Origin: Gammaproteobacteria bacterium | Lineage (GTDB): Bacteria; Pseudomonadota; Gammaproteobacteria; Steroidobacterales; JABDKV01 | Direction of reading: 5' to 3' | Length of the DNA: 33,440 nucleotides | Assembly: GCA_013003425.1 (NCBI GenBank) | Contig: JABDJB010000109.1 | Coordinates: 1-33,440 of the forward strand | Notes under the pieces: generated by a model | Database searches by the model: none | Seen by the model: the letters and a program-made list of their open reading frames with translations, nothing else | What the model was told of the DNA's origin: nothing | Translations under genes and position numbers: made by a program | Shown: positions 16,343 through 24,778 of the stretch, piece after piece | Layout: every line of letters starts with the position of its first letter | Numbering within the stretch: position 1 is the first letter of the stretch

Positions 16343-16712
16343 TCCACGAGAACATGCGCCCAAGTGCTTCCTCCGGCGTTACCCAGGCATACCCCCGATG
16401 TTCATGCCGCGACAGCTGCACCGCGCCGGCGTGTTCAACCCGTAGTTCGAAGCGGTGTTCCAGGTTATGAGTAACGCCAGGCGCAAACCGGTGGCGCCAT
16501 TGCGGGAATATTTCGAACTCCTTGCTGACGCCGGTATCCAGCATCCGGCCGCAGTCGGTAATTCCGGTTTCCTCGCATAGTTCACGCCGGGCGGCAGCAG
16601 CGGGCGTCTCGCCCGGGAGCAGGCTGCCGGTGACGGACTGCCACAGTGGCTGCGGACCGCGCCGGCACAGCAGCAACGTTTCGGCGCTGTCGCTGATCAC
16701 AAGCACCAGCAC
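16290..16712 (-). CDS. nudB: Dihydroneopterin triphosphate diphosphatase (Nudix)
   Basis: Nudix hydrolase of the NudB type, which removes pyrophosphate from dihydroneopterin triphosphate in folate synthesis and also cleaves dATP. The Nudix box is complete: G29-x5-E35-x7-R43-E44-x2-E47-E48-x-G50. NudB-specific segments are LWQSVTGSLLPGET and KEFEIFPQWRHRFAPGVTHNLEH. Coordinates use GTG 16712 (140 aa), but similarity to E. coli NudB continues upstream (RLPVSVLVLV against RPVSILVVI). The only candidate codon there before an in-frame TGA is a CTG at 16736, overlapping the thioesterase TGA as CTGA and giving 148 aa. It is last in a mutS-thioesterase-nudB operon and overlaps the sulfatase 3' end by 53 bp. 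Confidence 0.9.
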   Translation of the reverse strand: MLVLVISDSAETLLLCRRGPQPLWQSVTGSLLPGETPAAAARRELCEETGITDCGRMLDTGVSKEFEIFPQWRHRFAPGVTHNLEHRFELRVEHAGAVQLSRHEHRGYAWVTPEEALGRMFSWTNREALRQALSRQRPGS

Positions 16713-16732
16713 CGAGACTGGCAGTCTGTGAC

Positions 16733-17227
16733 TCAGGGTACCGCTGCCCAGTCACGATCCGATGCGATCGCGACCATGCCCGTGGCCAGCGCGCACAACC
16801 GGCCACCGCTGAACAGTTCGCTTTCGGCAAAGGCAATAGCCTTCGAGGATTTGATCGCCACGGCGTAAAACTCCAGCGTGTCGCCGACCACCGGCCGCAG
16901 TAGCTTGATGGATAACTCCACCGTGCCGGTGCGCTGGCGCGGAAACTGCATTACGCCCGCCACACCGAGGGCGCAGTCGAACATGCCGGCGATGACGGCG
17001 CCATTCACCGCGCTCGTGCCCAGGCCGCCGCGGTGGTGGTCTTCGACCTTTGGCAGCACAACCCGCACCAGCTTGTCATCGGCCAGGTCAAGTGTTGCGC
17101 CGAAGTGCTGCATCGCGGCCAGCTGGTTAAAGCCGCCGGCCCACTTGTCACGATCCGCCTGAGGCATCGGGATCGTGATGGCCCGGGCGCGCAAACCGTC
17201 AAGCGAACGGCGTTGTTCGTCACGCAT
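16733..17227 (-). CDS. PaaI-like hotdog-fold thioesterase
   Basis: A 164-residue single-domain hotdog protein predicted to hydrolyse acyl-CoA thioesters in the cytoplasm. The central helix and turn read GGLGTSAVNGAVIAGMFDCALGVAG, the PaaI/YbgC-like active-site region, with D84 at the expected position for the catalytic acid (the upstream His/Asn is N76 here). The C-terminal strands contain TVELSIKLLRPVVGDTLEFYA, typical of the fold. It sits 12 nt downstream of mutS and abuts nudB, so it is cotranscribed with both. The substrate is unknown; no link to mismatch repair is implied. Confidence 0.82.
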   Translation of the reverse strand: MRDEQRRSLDGLRARAITIPMPQADRDKWAGGFNQLAAMQHFGATLDLADDKLVRVVLPKVEDHHRGGLGTSAVNGAVIAGMFDCALGVAGVMQFPRQRTGTVELSIKLLRPVVGDTLEFYAVAIKSSKAIAFAESELFSGGRLCALATGMVAIASDRDWAAVP

Positions 17228-17239
17228 AAATGTTTCCTG

Positions 17240-19801
17240 TCAGTCGTGAAGTTTTTTCAGTTCGAACAAAACGTCCAGCGCCTGGCGTGGGGTCAGTTCA
17301 TCCGGGTCGATACGCGACAGTTTATCCAGAACCGCAGATGGTTCCGGCGCCTGGGACGCTGCAAACAGCGGCAGTTCGGTCTGCGGCCCGTCCTGCGCGC
17401 TGACTTTTTGCTCCAGCTCTTTCAGGTATGAGCGGGCGCGTTCGATGAGACTGCGCGGCACACCGGCGAGCCGCGCCACCTGCAGGCCGTAGCTCTGGTT
17501 GGCCGGACCTTCGCGCACGCTGTGCAGGAACACCAGCTCATCGGCATGTTCGGTGGCATCGAGGTGCACATTGGCCACCGGGCCCAGCTCCTCAGCCAGG
17601 CTGGTCAGCTCGAAGTAGTGAGTTGCGAACAGGGTAAACGCGCCCACCTTGCTGGCGATGTGGTGGGCAACGGCCCAGGCCAGCGACAGGCCGTCGAAGG
17701 TGCTGGTACCGCGACCGACTTCGTCCATCAGGACCAGGCTCTGGTCAGTGGCGTTGTGCAGGATGTTGGCAGTTTCAGTCATCTCCACCATGAAAGTGGA
17801 GCGGCCGCCAGCAAGGTCGTCACCGGCGCCGATCCGCGTGAAAATCCGGTCGACCGGGCCGATCACCGCGCGCCGCGCCGGTACATAGCTGCCGATGTGT
17901 GCCAGCAGCACGATTAGCGCATTCTGTCGCATGTAGGTCGATTTGCCGCCCATGTTTGGCCCGGTAATGATCAGCATGCGGCGCTGGTCGTCGAGCTGCA
18001 GGTCATTGGGTACAAACGGGTCGTCGCGTACCTGCTCGACGACCGGATGGCGGCCATCCGTAATTGCCAGCACCGGCCCGGTGCGTAATTCGGGCCGGCA
18101 GTAGTCCAGCCGCACGGCGCAATCAGCGAGCGTGTTCAGCACGTCCACGGTGGCGAGCGCGGTTGCCGTTGCCTGCAGGGCTGCCAGTTCCTCGATGAGA
18201 TTATCGAGCAGTCCGTCGTACAGTTCCTTTTCCCGCGCCAGTGCCCGTTCGCGTGCGCCCAGCACCTTGTCTTCGAAGTCCTTCAGTTCCGGCGTGATGT
18301 AGCGTTCGCTGTTTTTCAGCGTCTGTCGCCGGATGTAGTTGTCAGGAGCGCGTTCAGCCTGGCTGCGGCTGAGCTCTATGTAATAGCCATGCACCCGGTT
18401 GTAACCCAGCTTGAGATTTGCCAGTCCGGTTCGTTCACGCTCGCTTTGTTCGAGGTCGATAAGGAATTGCCCCGCGTCGGTACTGATACGACGCAGCTCA
18501 TCCAGCTCGGCATCGTAGCCGTCCGCCAGCATGCCGCCGTCGCGTATCGTTACCGGTGGTGATTCGACCACCGCACGCTGCAGCAATTCGGACACCTGCG
18601 GGTGCCCGCTGCAGTCCCGCGCCAGGTTTCGAAGCTGTTCATCAGGCAGCACTGCAAGCAGGTCGTGCAGTTGCGGCAATCGCGCCAGCGCATCGCGCAG
18701 TTGCGCGAGATCACGCGGGCGTGCCGAGCGTAGTCCGACGCGCGCCAGTATTCGCTCTATGTCGCCGATGCCACGAAGCGATTCATGCAGCGATTCGCAG
18801 GCAGCGGCATCGATCAGGGTCGCAATCGCGCTGTAGCGTTGTTCCAGCAGCCCGTGATCGCGCAGCGGGCGGCCGATCCAGCGCCGTAGTTCGCGGCTGC
18901 CCATCGCGGTGGCGTTGCGATCCAGGATACCCACCAGCGTGTCTTTCTCACGTCCGGCCAGGCTTGAATCCAGTTCGAGGTTGCGCCGGGTTGCTGCATC
19001 CAGCTGCAACGCCTGTTCATGACGCTCGGCATGGATTTCGCGCAGGTGCGGCAATGCCGACTTCTGGGTGTCGCGGAGGTATTGCAGCAGAGCGCCGGCG
19101 GCGGCGATTGCCAGGTCAAGATCATCGACGCCAAAACCGCACAGGTCGCGGGTGCCGAACTGCTCGCACAGCAGGCGTTGCGCGGTTTCTGTATCGAAGT
19201 GCCAGGGCGGTCGCTGACGCAGGCCGGGGTGATCTGCCAGCACTGACGGTCCGGCATCTTCCGCCACGAGAACTTCGGCTGGCCGGATACGTTGCAGCTC
19301 TGCCTCCAGCGCGGCCTTTGATATCGTTTCCATCACGCGAAAGCGCCCGCTGGAAAGATCGAGCCATGCCAGGCCGGTTTGCTCGCCGCTTACGTGAGCC
19401 GCCAGCAGGTAGTTGTCGCGGGCATCCTCGAGCAGTGCCTGGTCTGTAACTGTGCCGGGCGTCACCACGCGCACTACGGCGCGCTCTACGGGTCCTTTGA
19501 ATTTGCCGGGGTCACCAATCTGCTCGCAAATTGCCACCGACTCACCCTGCCGCACCAGTCGCGCCAGGTAAGTGTCAACCGAGTGCACCGGCACGCCGGC
19601 CATCGGTATTGGCGTGCCGGCTGACTGGCCACGCGTAGTCAGTGCGATATCTATCAGCGTTGCCGCACGCTGGGCATCGTCATAAAACATCTCATAGAAG
19701 TCGCCCATACGGTAAAAAAGCAGCGTATCGGGGTACTCTGCTTTGATCCCCAGGTACTGGCGCATCATCGGGGTATGTTGGTCGTTTCTGCTGCGACTCA
19801 T
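17240..19801 (-). CDS. mutS: DNA mismatch repair protein MutS
   Basis: Mismatch-recognition ATPase that starts methyl-directed repair with MutL. It has 853 aa from ATG 19801, the same length as E. coli MutS; a TTG seven codons upstream is less likely. The mismatch-reading F35-Y36-E37 motif lies in domain I (MGDFYEMF). Connector, lever and clamp domains follow. The ATPase has Walker [10 protein letters not shown] at about residue 612, TFMVEMTE, Walker B region [16 protein letters not shown], and the His loop ATHYFELT. The C-terminal helix-turn-helix ([18 protein letters not shown]) is complete, so tetramerisation is expected. It is first gene of mutS-thioesterase-nudB. The divergent neighbour's reading starts 27 bp away, so its promoter overlaps that gene. 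Confidence 0.98.
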   Translation of the reverse strand: MSRSRNDQHTPMMRQYLGIKAEYPDTLLFYRMGDFYEMFYDDAQRAATLIDIALTTRGQSAGTPIPMAGVPVHSVDTYLARLVRQGESVAICEQIGDPGKFKGPVERAVVRVVTPGTVTDQALLEDARDNYLLAAHVSGEQTGLAWLDLSSGRFRVMETISKAALEAELQRIRPAEVLVAEDAGPSVLADHPGLRQRPPWHFDTETAQRLLCEQFGTRDLCGFGVDDLDLAIAAAGALLQYLRDTQKSALPHLREIHAERHEQALQLDAATRRNLELDSSLAGREKDTLVGILDRNATAMGSRELRRWIGRPLRDHGLLEQRYSAIATLIDAAACESLHESLRGIGDIERILARVGLRSARPRDLAQLRDALARLPQLHDLLAVLPDEQLRNLARDCSGHPQVSELLQRAVVESPPVTIRDGGMLADGYDAELDELRRISTDAGQFLIDLEQSERERTGLANLKLGYNRVHGYYIELSRSQAERAPDNYIRRQTLKNSERYITPELKDFEDKVLGARERALAREKELYDGLLDNLIEELAALQATATALATVDVLNTLADCAVRLDYCRPELRTGPVLAITDGRHPVVEQVRDDPFVPNDLQLDDQRRMLIITGPNMGGKSTYMRQNALIVLLAHIGSYVPARRAVIGPVDRIFTRIGAGDDLAGGRSTFMVEMTETANILHNATDQSLVLMDEVGRGTSTFDGLSLAWAVAHHIASKVGAFTLFATHYFELTSLAEELGPVANVHLDATEHADELVFLHSVREGPANQSYGLQVARLAGVPRSLIERARSYLKELEQKVSAQDGPQTELPLFAASQAPEPSAVLDKLSRIDPDELTPRQALDVLFELKKLHD

Positions 19802-19828
19802 TAGACTGCGGCGAGGAGGCAAACGAGA

Positions 19829-19857
19829 ATGCTAATCAGCGCATCCGGCTACGGCAA
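19829..19857 (-). promoter_or_regulatory. Candidate mutS promoter
   Basis: On the minus strand, -35 TTGCCG (19857-19852) and -10 TAGCAT (19834-19829) are 17 nt apart, each matching four of six consensus bases. Transcription would start near 19822, about 20 nt before the mutS ATG. It overlaps the mini-ORF of the divergent glycosyltransferase gene. Confidence 0.4.
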
Positions 19858-19864
19858 CCGGTGA
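19829..19864 (+). CDS. 11-codon leader mini-ORF coupled to the GT4 gene
   Basis: ATG 19829 is preceded by a full GAGGAGG ribosome site (19813-19819) at ideal 9-nt spacing, yet the frame encodes only [11 protein letters not shown] before TGA. That TGA overlaps the GTG start of the glycosyltransferase as GTGA. No other ribosome site serves the GTG. This suggests that ribosomes load at the mini-ORF and re-initiate on the main gene. A short peptide with its own function, or a missed frameshift fusion, is less likely because the GT4 N-terminus is already complete. Confidence 0.45.
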   Translation: MLISASGYGNR

Positions 19865-20928
19865 AAGTTTTGCACGTCGAAGCCGGTCGCCATCTCTATG
19901 GCGGCCCGGCGCAGGTCCTGTTGTTGCTCCGGGGCTTGCGCGCGGAAGGTGTAGAGAATGTTCTGGTTTGTCCGGAGGGCAGCGCTATTGCCGCAGCCAG
20001 CCCGGCTGCGCAGTTGCGGCAGGTGCCGCTGCGTGGCGACATCGATGTCGCCGGCGTGCCAAGGCTGCGGCGAATCATCCGCCAGACCAGTCCCGATATC
20101 GTTCATCTGCACAGCAGGCGTGGTGCCGACTGGATTGGCGGACTGGCGTCGCTGCGGCTGGGTATCCCGGTAGTGCTGTCACGTCGGGTCGACAACCGCG
20201 AGTCGCGACTACTGGCAACCGCCAAATACGCGCTGGTCGACCGCATCATTGCCATTTCCCACGCAATTTATAACGTACTGCACGAGGCCGGTGTCGGGCA
20301 GGAAAAACTCGTTTGCGTGCCCGACGCGGTGCCGCCATCGGCGTCATTTCCGCGTGACCGGCAGTGGCTCGAGCAGCGCTTCGGGGTGCCGCCCAACGTG
20401 CGCCTGATCGGCGTAATTGCACAACTGATCGAGCGCAAGGGACACCGCGTATTGATAAACGCATTGCCCGATATCGTGCGTCGCCATCCCGACGTGCGTG
20501 TAATGTTTTTTGGCGACGGCCGCAACCGTGCAGCGCTGCAGCAGGCAATCGACGATGCCGGCCTGAACTCTGTCGTTACCATGCCCGGCTTTTGTGATGA
20601 ACTCGAACGCGTGTTGCCGAATATCGACCTGGTCGTACATCCGGCGTTGCGCGAGGGTCTGGGTGTCGCCGTGCTGGAGGCGCTGCAGGCCGGTCTGCCG
20701 GTAGTGGCCAGCGCCGCCGGCGGAATTCCTGAAGCGGTGATCGATGGCAAAAGCGGCCTGCTGGTGCCGCCGGCGGATGCTGCCGCGCTGGCCAAAGCGG
20801 TAAACAGTATTCTGGCGGACGCAACGCTGGCGTCGGCGCTCGGCCACGGAGGCCGTGCGACGGTGGCGGCAAACTTCAGTGCCGAGAAAATGGTAGCCGG
20901 AAACCTGGCTGTTTATCGCACCGTCTGA
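19861..20928 (+). CDS. Glycosyltransferase family 4 protein
   Basis: GT-B fold retaining glycosyltransferase (355 aa). The N-terminal Rossmann half starts at GTG 19861 with [20 protein letters not shown] and contains DIVHLHSRRGADWIG, the acceptor-side His region. The C-terminal donor-binding half has IGVIAQLIERKGH, MFFGDG, PGFCDELERVLPNIDLVVHPA and the E-x7-E-like motif REGLGVAVLEALQAGLPVV. It would act on lipid-linked sugars at the cytoplasmic face. Initiation probably depends on the overlapping mini-ORF. pncC follows after 26 nt. The sugar and acceptor cannot be told, so a link to the exopolysaccharide genes 8 kb away is open. Confidence 0.92.
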   Translation: MKVLHVEAGRHLYGGPAQVLLLLRGLRAEGVENVLVCPEGSAIAAASPAAQLRQVPLRGDIDVAGVPRLRRIIRQTSPDIVHLHSRRGADWIGGLASLRLGIPVVLSRRVDNRESRLLATAKYALVDRIIAISHAIYNVLHEAGVGQEKLVCVPDAVPPSASFPRDRQWLEQRFGVPPNVRLIGVIAQLIERKGHRVLINALPDIVRRHPDVRVMFFGDGRNRAALQQAIDDAGLNSVVTMPGFCDELERVLPNIDLVVHPALREGLGVAVLEALQAGLPVVASAAGGIPEAVIDGKSGLLVPPADAAALAKAVNSILADATLASALGHGGRATVAANFSAEKMVAGNLAVYRTV

Positions 20929-20954
20929 ACTGCCGCGTGTAGTATGAGTCTACG

Positions 20955-21449
20955 ATGAATGATGACATCCTTTACGCGCTGGCCGAAGAGCTGGGACAGC
21001 ACCTGGCTGCCGCCGGCCTGAAGGTGACGACGGCAGAGTCGTGTACCGGGGGGTGGATCGCAAAGTGCCTGACCGACATCGCCGGCAGTTCGGCGTGGTT
21101 TGAGCGCGGACTGGTCACTTACAGCAATGCGGCAAAGTCAGCTCTGATCGATGTGCCCGTCGACCTGCTCGAGACGCACGGCGCCGTGAGCGAAGGCGTG
21201 GTGCGGGCAATGGCGCAGGGGGCACTGCATGCGGCAGGTGCAGACCTTGCAGTAGCGGTGAGCGGTATCGCCGGGCCGGATGGCGGCAGCATAGACAAGC
21301 CGGTCGGCACGGTCTGGCTGGCGTGGGCCACGCGCCAGGGCGAGCCCTGTACGTCGCGCTGCGAGGATTTCGCCGGCGATCGCGCGGCAGTCCGGCGCCA
21401 GGCAGTAGCGGCCGCGCTGGAAGGTTTGATTGAAATAGTCTCGTCGTAG
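20955..21449 (+). CDS. pncC: Nicotinamide-nucleotide amidohydrolase (CinA C-terminal family)
   Basis: Stand-alone CinA C-terminal domain (164 aa) that converts nicotinamide mononucleotide to nicotinate mononucleotide in pyridine nucleotide salvage. Family signatures are TAESCTGGWIAKCLTD near the N-terminus, the GLVTYSNAAKSALIDV strand, ETHGAVSEGVVRAMAQGA, and VSGIAGPDGGSIDKPVGTVWLAW. The length matches E. coli PncC, and no N-terminal MoaB-like domain is present. In many relatives it lies directly before recA; here about 4 kb with five genes lie between. It is probably cotranscribed with the GT4 gene (26 nt gap). Confidence 0.96.
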   Translation: MNDDILYALAEELGQHLAAAGLKVTTAESCTGGWIAKCLTDIAGSSAWFERGLVTYSNAAKSALIDVPVDLLETHGAVSEGVVRAMAQGALHAAGADLAVAVSGIAGPDGGSIDKPVGTVWLAWATRQGEPCTSRCEDFAGDRAAVRRQAVAAALEGLIEIVSS

Positions 21450-21480
21450 CAGCGGCGGGTATCTCTTTTTTGGGGGATTG

Positions 21481-23304
21481 ATGAAGAAGTTCCTGAAGTG
21501 GTTCGGTCTGGGTTCCGGGGCAGTTGTTTTGCTGCTCGGCGCATTTGTTGTCAACAGCATCTGGTTCAAGCCCGTTTTCATCGAGGTTTTTTTCGAGCGG
21601 GCGTTCCTGGAGTTCGGTTTGCAGAGCCCGCAGTCGCTGAGCTCTATGCGGCTGCTGGAAGGTCTTGGTATACGCGGCCATAACGCAAAGCTCGACGATA
21701 TTTCGCCGGAACGAACCGAGTGGTTTGCCGATATGATCGAGAAAGACCTGGAGATTCTCGCGCGCTACGACCGCGGCAAGCTCAGCGGCCAGAAGGCACT
21801 GTCGTACGACATCATGGAATTTTTTCTGCAGCAGCAAAGCGGCGGGCGCGATTTTCTCTGGCACGGCTACCCGGTCAACCAGATGGGTGGCGTGCAAAAC
21901 GGCTTTCCATCATTTATGGCCAGCATTCACCACATCGGCGACCGGCTGGACTGCGAACACTATATTTCGCGTCTTTCCCAGACCGGGCGCTATTTCGATC
22001 AGCTGCTGGAAGACCTGCGACTGCGCGAGAGCAGGGGCATCATTCCGCCGCGTTTTGCGGTGGAAAAAGTCCTCGACGAAATGAATGGCTTTATCGGCAA
22101 GCCGCCGACCGAGAATATTCTCTATACGTCGTTTGCCGAAAAATCAGAGCAACTGTCCGGTATCGAGCAAGCGGAACTGGATAAGTTGCTGCAACAGGTC
22201 CAGACGGAAATTGATGACACCGTTTACCCGGCCTACCGTAATCTGATTGCTTATTTCGAAGGCTTAAAGGCCAAAGCAACAACCAACCACGGTGTATGGA
22301 AGCTGCCCAACGGTGATGCCTACTACGCGCAGCAGCTGTTCCAGCACACCACGACACGGTTGACGGCCGATGAAATTCACCAGATCGGTCTGGACGAAGT
22401 TGCCCGCATCAGCGCCGAAATGGATCGGATACTGGTCGCCCAGGGTTACACCGAAGGGACAGTTGGTGAGCGCATGGTGGCGCTTGGCCGGGAGGAGCAG
22501 TTTCTTTATCCCAATACGGACGAGGGCCGGCAACAGCTGATCGACGATTTCCAGGAAATTATTAATGAAATAGACGCCGGCATCAGCGAGATGTTTGACC
22601 TTGAGATCAAGGCACCGGTCGAAGTGCGCCGGGTCCCGGAATTTCGCGAGGAGGGTTCGGCGCTTGCCTACTACCAGGGTCCGTCACAGGATGGCAGCCG
22701 TCCCGGCGTGTTTTTTCTGAACCTGCGTGATACGCATGAGCACCCCACCTGGAGCCTGCGCACGCTTGCCTATCACGAGGCGATACCAGGGCATCACTAC
22801 CAGACATCCATCCAGAGTGAGCTGAGCGGTGTGCCGCAGTTTCGCAAGTTTCTCGGGTTTACCGCCTTTTCCGAGGGTTGGGGGCTATACGCTGAGCGTC
22901 TTGCCTGGGAAGCCGGTTATCTCGACGACGATCCGTTCAGTGACCTTGGCCGGCTCAAGGACGAAATGCTGCGGGCGGTCCGGCTGGTCGTCGACACCGG
23001 TGTGCACCAGAAGCGCTGGACCCGTGAGCAGGCGATTGACTACATGGTTGAATACACCGGTACCCGGCTGTCCGATGCTACTGCCGAAATCGAACGCTAC
23101 ATGGTGTGGCCCGGTCAGGCGACGGCCTACAAGGTCGGGATGATCAAATTGCTGGAGCTACGCGGGAAGGCCAAAGCAGAGCTTGGAGAGGCTTTCGACA
23201 TCCGAGAGTTTCATCGCGCCGTTCTGCAGAATGGGGATGTTCCGCTGTTTCTGCTGGAACGCGAGATTGATCGCTACATAGAAGACAAGAAAACTTCAGC
23301 CTGA
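21481..23304 (+). CDS. DUF885 family membrane-anchored protein (putative metallopeptidase-like)
   Basis: A 607-residue protein with an N-terminal uncleaved-type anchor (FLKWFGLGSGAVVLLLGAFV) and a large, probably periplasmic, helical domain. The DUF885 hallmark is H432-E433-A-I-P-G-H438-H439, together with FTAFSEGWGLYAERL downstream. This resembles the zinc site of M3/M32-like peptidases (first His pair plus distal Glu), so peptidase activity is likely but unproven for the family. Start ATG 21481 follows a GGGGGA ribosome site; a TTG just before it is not needed. It lies 31 nt after pncC. It ends 6 bp from the convergent DUF6502 gene, and no terminator is seen between them. Confidence 0.9.
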   Translation: MKKFLKWFGLGSGAVVLLLGAFVVNSIWFKPVFIEVFFERAFLEFGLQSPQSLSSMRLLEGLGIRGHNAKLDDISPERTEWFADMIEKDLEILARYDRGKLSGQKALSYDIMEFFLQQQSGGRDFLWHGYPVNQMGGVQNGFPSFMASIHHIGDRLDCEHYISRLSQTGRYFDQLLEDLRLRESRGIIPPRFAVEKVLDEMNGFIGKPPTENILYTSFAEKSEQLSGIEQAELDKLLQQVQTEIDDTVYPAYRNLIAYFEGLKAKATTNHGVWKLPNGDAYYAQQLFQHTTTRLTADEIHQIGLDEVARISAEMDRILVAQGYTEGTVGERMVALGREEQFLYPNTDEGRQQLIDDFQEIINEIDAGISEMFDLEIKAPVEVRRVPEFREEGSALAYYQGPSQDGSRPGVFFLNLRDTHEHPTWSLRTLAYHEAIPGHHYQTSIQSELSGVPQFRKFLGFTAFSEGWGLYAERLAWEAGYLDDDPFSDLGRLKDEMLRAVRLVVDTGVHQKRWTREQAIDYMVEYTGTRLSDATAEIERYMVWPGQATAYKVGMIKLLELRGKAKAELGEAFDIREFHRAVLQNGDVPLFLLEREIDRYIEDKKTSA

Positions 23305-23310
23305 GGTGCT

Positions 23311-24177
23311 TCAGTCCTGCGGCGTCTGATCGTCATCCCTGATGATGTACATGCCGACGCCGAGACGTATGGTCTTTTCGCCATCGTCAGTAAGCTCGTG
23401 CTCGGTCATCCAGGCGTCCACTTTCTCAAGAAATTCCTGTCCTTCGCGAGCCAGCATTTCGCGAAATTCGTCTTGCACGTGCTCGGGCATGCTGGTGTTG
23501 CTGGCGCGGCGCTCCAGCCAGCGCGCGCCATTTTCACCGCGGAATAGATTCCGCATAACGGTCGTGCCGACATCTTCGAGGACGCTGCCGGCACGCAGTA
23601 AATGCTCCGGTTTGGCCGGGTTGGGACGGTAGTTACGGTAAACCGGCTGCAGCAGCCCGTCGTCGTTTTTCTGGACCGTACCGCAATTGAGTAGCTCGCG
23701 GAGTATTGCGCTGGCCGGAACATCGCCGCCATAGCGAGCCTTGAGACTGGCAAAGCTCGGTGGTAGTCCGTCTGCGGGCAGGGGTCGTGGCAATCCGTCG
23801 TCGTCGAGGTAGTCCGTGTCCTGGAACCAGCCCGACAGCACCCGCGCGATTCGATCCTGGTTGCCCGGCTCAAAAACCGCACCACCTCCCGCTTCAATCT
23901 GGTCGGCTATCCGGCGGACTTCTTTGCGCGCCAGGCCGGTCAGCAAAGCCGTGCGCGAAATGCTGGTTGGCCGTCCGCCAAGACCAAACTCACGGCGCGC
24001 AACATCCACATACACTTCGCGCGTCACCTTGAGCATGTCCCGGTGCACGATGCCGCTCTTGAGCAACATGCGAATGATGGGGCGCAGCATGACGCGACAG
24101 GCGCGGAGCACATAGGACTTGCTGTCCGGCTCCTCGCCTGCGCGTGCGCCAAGCTGCGGTGGCAACATTACGATCAT
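23311..24177 (-). CDS. DUF6502 family protein
   Basis: A 288-residue cytoplasmic protein. The N-terminal part reads LRPIIRMLLKSGIVHRDM, then REVYVDVARREF and ISRTALLTGLARKEVRRI. This is a winged-helix-like segment shared by DUF6502 proteins, in which transcription control has been suspected but not shown. The C-terminal half is helical and charged without recognised catalytic motifs. ATG 24177 has AGGA 4-5 nt upstream; ATG 24168 is an alternative start with better spacing. It lies 48 nt downstream of the GIDEGG-repeat gene on the same strand, so the two may be one transcript. I cannot give a confident function. Confidence 0.85.
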   Translation of the reverse strand: MIVMLPPQLGARAGEEPDSKSYVLRACRVMLRPIIRMLLKSGIVHRDMLKVTREVYVDVARREFGLGGRPTSISRTALLTGLARKEVRRIADQIEAGGGAVFEPGNQDRIARVLSGWFQDTDYLDDDGLPRPLPADGLPPSFASLKARYGGDVPASAILRELLNCGTVQKNDDGLLQPVYRNYRPNPAKPEHLLRAGSVLEDVGTTVMRNLFRGENGARWLERRASNTSMPEHVQDEFREMLAREGQEFLEKVDAWMTEHELTDDGEKTIRLGVGMYIIRDDDQTPQD

Positions 24178-24225
24178 GATCCTATTGTCTGGTGCAGAGG
24201 CAGACCTTGTCCACGATTACTTACC

Positions 24226-24504
24226 TTAAGTCCGGAACATACCTTCAAGGCCATTGCAGATCAGCTGCAGGTTACCCAGCTTGAGCAGGCACGCCCCGTC
24301 GGTACCGCCCTCATCAATGCCTCTGGCGCCGCCCTCGTCGATGCCCCTGGTGCCGCCTTCGTCGATACCAAGGATCCCGCCCTCGTCGATGCCCTGGTTG
24401 CCGCCTTCGTCGATCCCGAGGATCCCGCCTTCATCGATACCGGCAAAAGCGGTGCCTGCTGCAAACGTAAGGGCAGCCAGAAATGTAATTAAACTGGTCT
24501 TCAT
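24226..24504 (-). CDS. Small secreted protein of six GIDEGGxx octapeptide repeats
   Basis: A 92-residue precursor from ATG 24504, with an excellent ribosome site (GGAGGAA, 6 nt before ATG). The longer open frame to 24642 is not needed. The Sec signal peptide is MKTSLITFLAALTFAAGTAFA, cut before G22. The mature protein starts with six exact GIDEGG units, each followed by two variable residues (IL, NQ, IL, TR, AR, TD; residues 22-69). A 23-residue tail with two cysteines (C72, C83) ends the protein. The D-E-G-G pattern is acidic and flexible and could bind divalent cations. It is not an RTX nonapeptide. I recognise no family. It is probably cotranscribed with the DUF6502 gene. Confidence 0.8.
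   Translation of the reverse strand: MKTSLITFLAALTFAAGTAFAGIDEGGILGIDEGGNQGIDEGGILGIDEGGTRGIDEGGARGIDEGGTDGACLLKLGNLQLICNGLEGMFRT
24298..24441 (-). repeat. 24-bp tandem repeat, six units, coding GIDEGGxx
   Basis: Six in-frame 24-bp units cover residues 22-69 of the small secreted protein. The first 18 bases (GIDEGG) are conserved at the protein level with synonymous differences, and the last six vary. Synonymous drift between units with strict amino-acid conservation points to selection on the peptide rather than recent slippage. Confidence 0.9.
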
Positions 24505-24667
24505 GGTGTCTTCCTCCGCGCTGGATGATTGCCGGGCTGGCGGAGGAGACGGCGCCACAGGATGGTGGCCATCCCTGGCCGCAGTCGCCCTCCCTGCCAA
24601 TCGAACCCGGCGTTGAAAAATGAAAGGGCGCCGCACTGACATTTCTTTTGCGTCAGTTTCAGCGTCT

Positions 24668-24673
24668 TATAAT
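24668..24673 (+). promoter_or_regulatory. Candidate -10 element in the thpR / GIDEGG divergent gap
   Basis: A perfect TATAAT lies on the plus strand about 105 bp before thpR, but its best -35 (TTGCGT) is only 14 nt away. A 6-bp inverted repeat ACTGAC/GTCAGT (24635-24640, 24652-24657) overlaps the -35 region and could be an operator. For the minus-strand gene, TTGCAA-N16-TATTAT around 24680-24706 is the best alternative, giving a leader of about 170 nt. All of this is by eye. Confidence 0.35.
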
Positions 24674-24778
24674 TGGGGATAATAACCCCATTTATCGGTC
24701 TTGCAACCAGTTAGGGCCGGTTTTTCGCAGGGTATTGTTTTAGCGGCAGAAATATCGGGGCCGGGTTAGGCTTTGGCG

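Noticed and set aside
20944-20958. Four-codon mini-ORF overlapping the pncC ATG
   Set aside because: It has no ribosome site and is too short to be distinguished from chance, unlike the mini-ORF before the GT4 gene.
24298-24441. RTX calcium-binding nonapeptides
   Set aside because: The period is eight, not nine, and the GGxGxD spacing does not fit; only the composition is similar.
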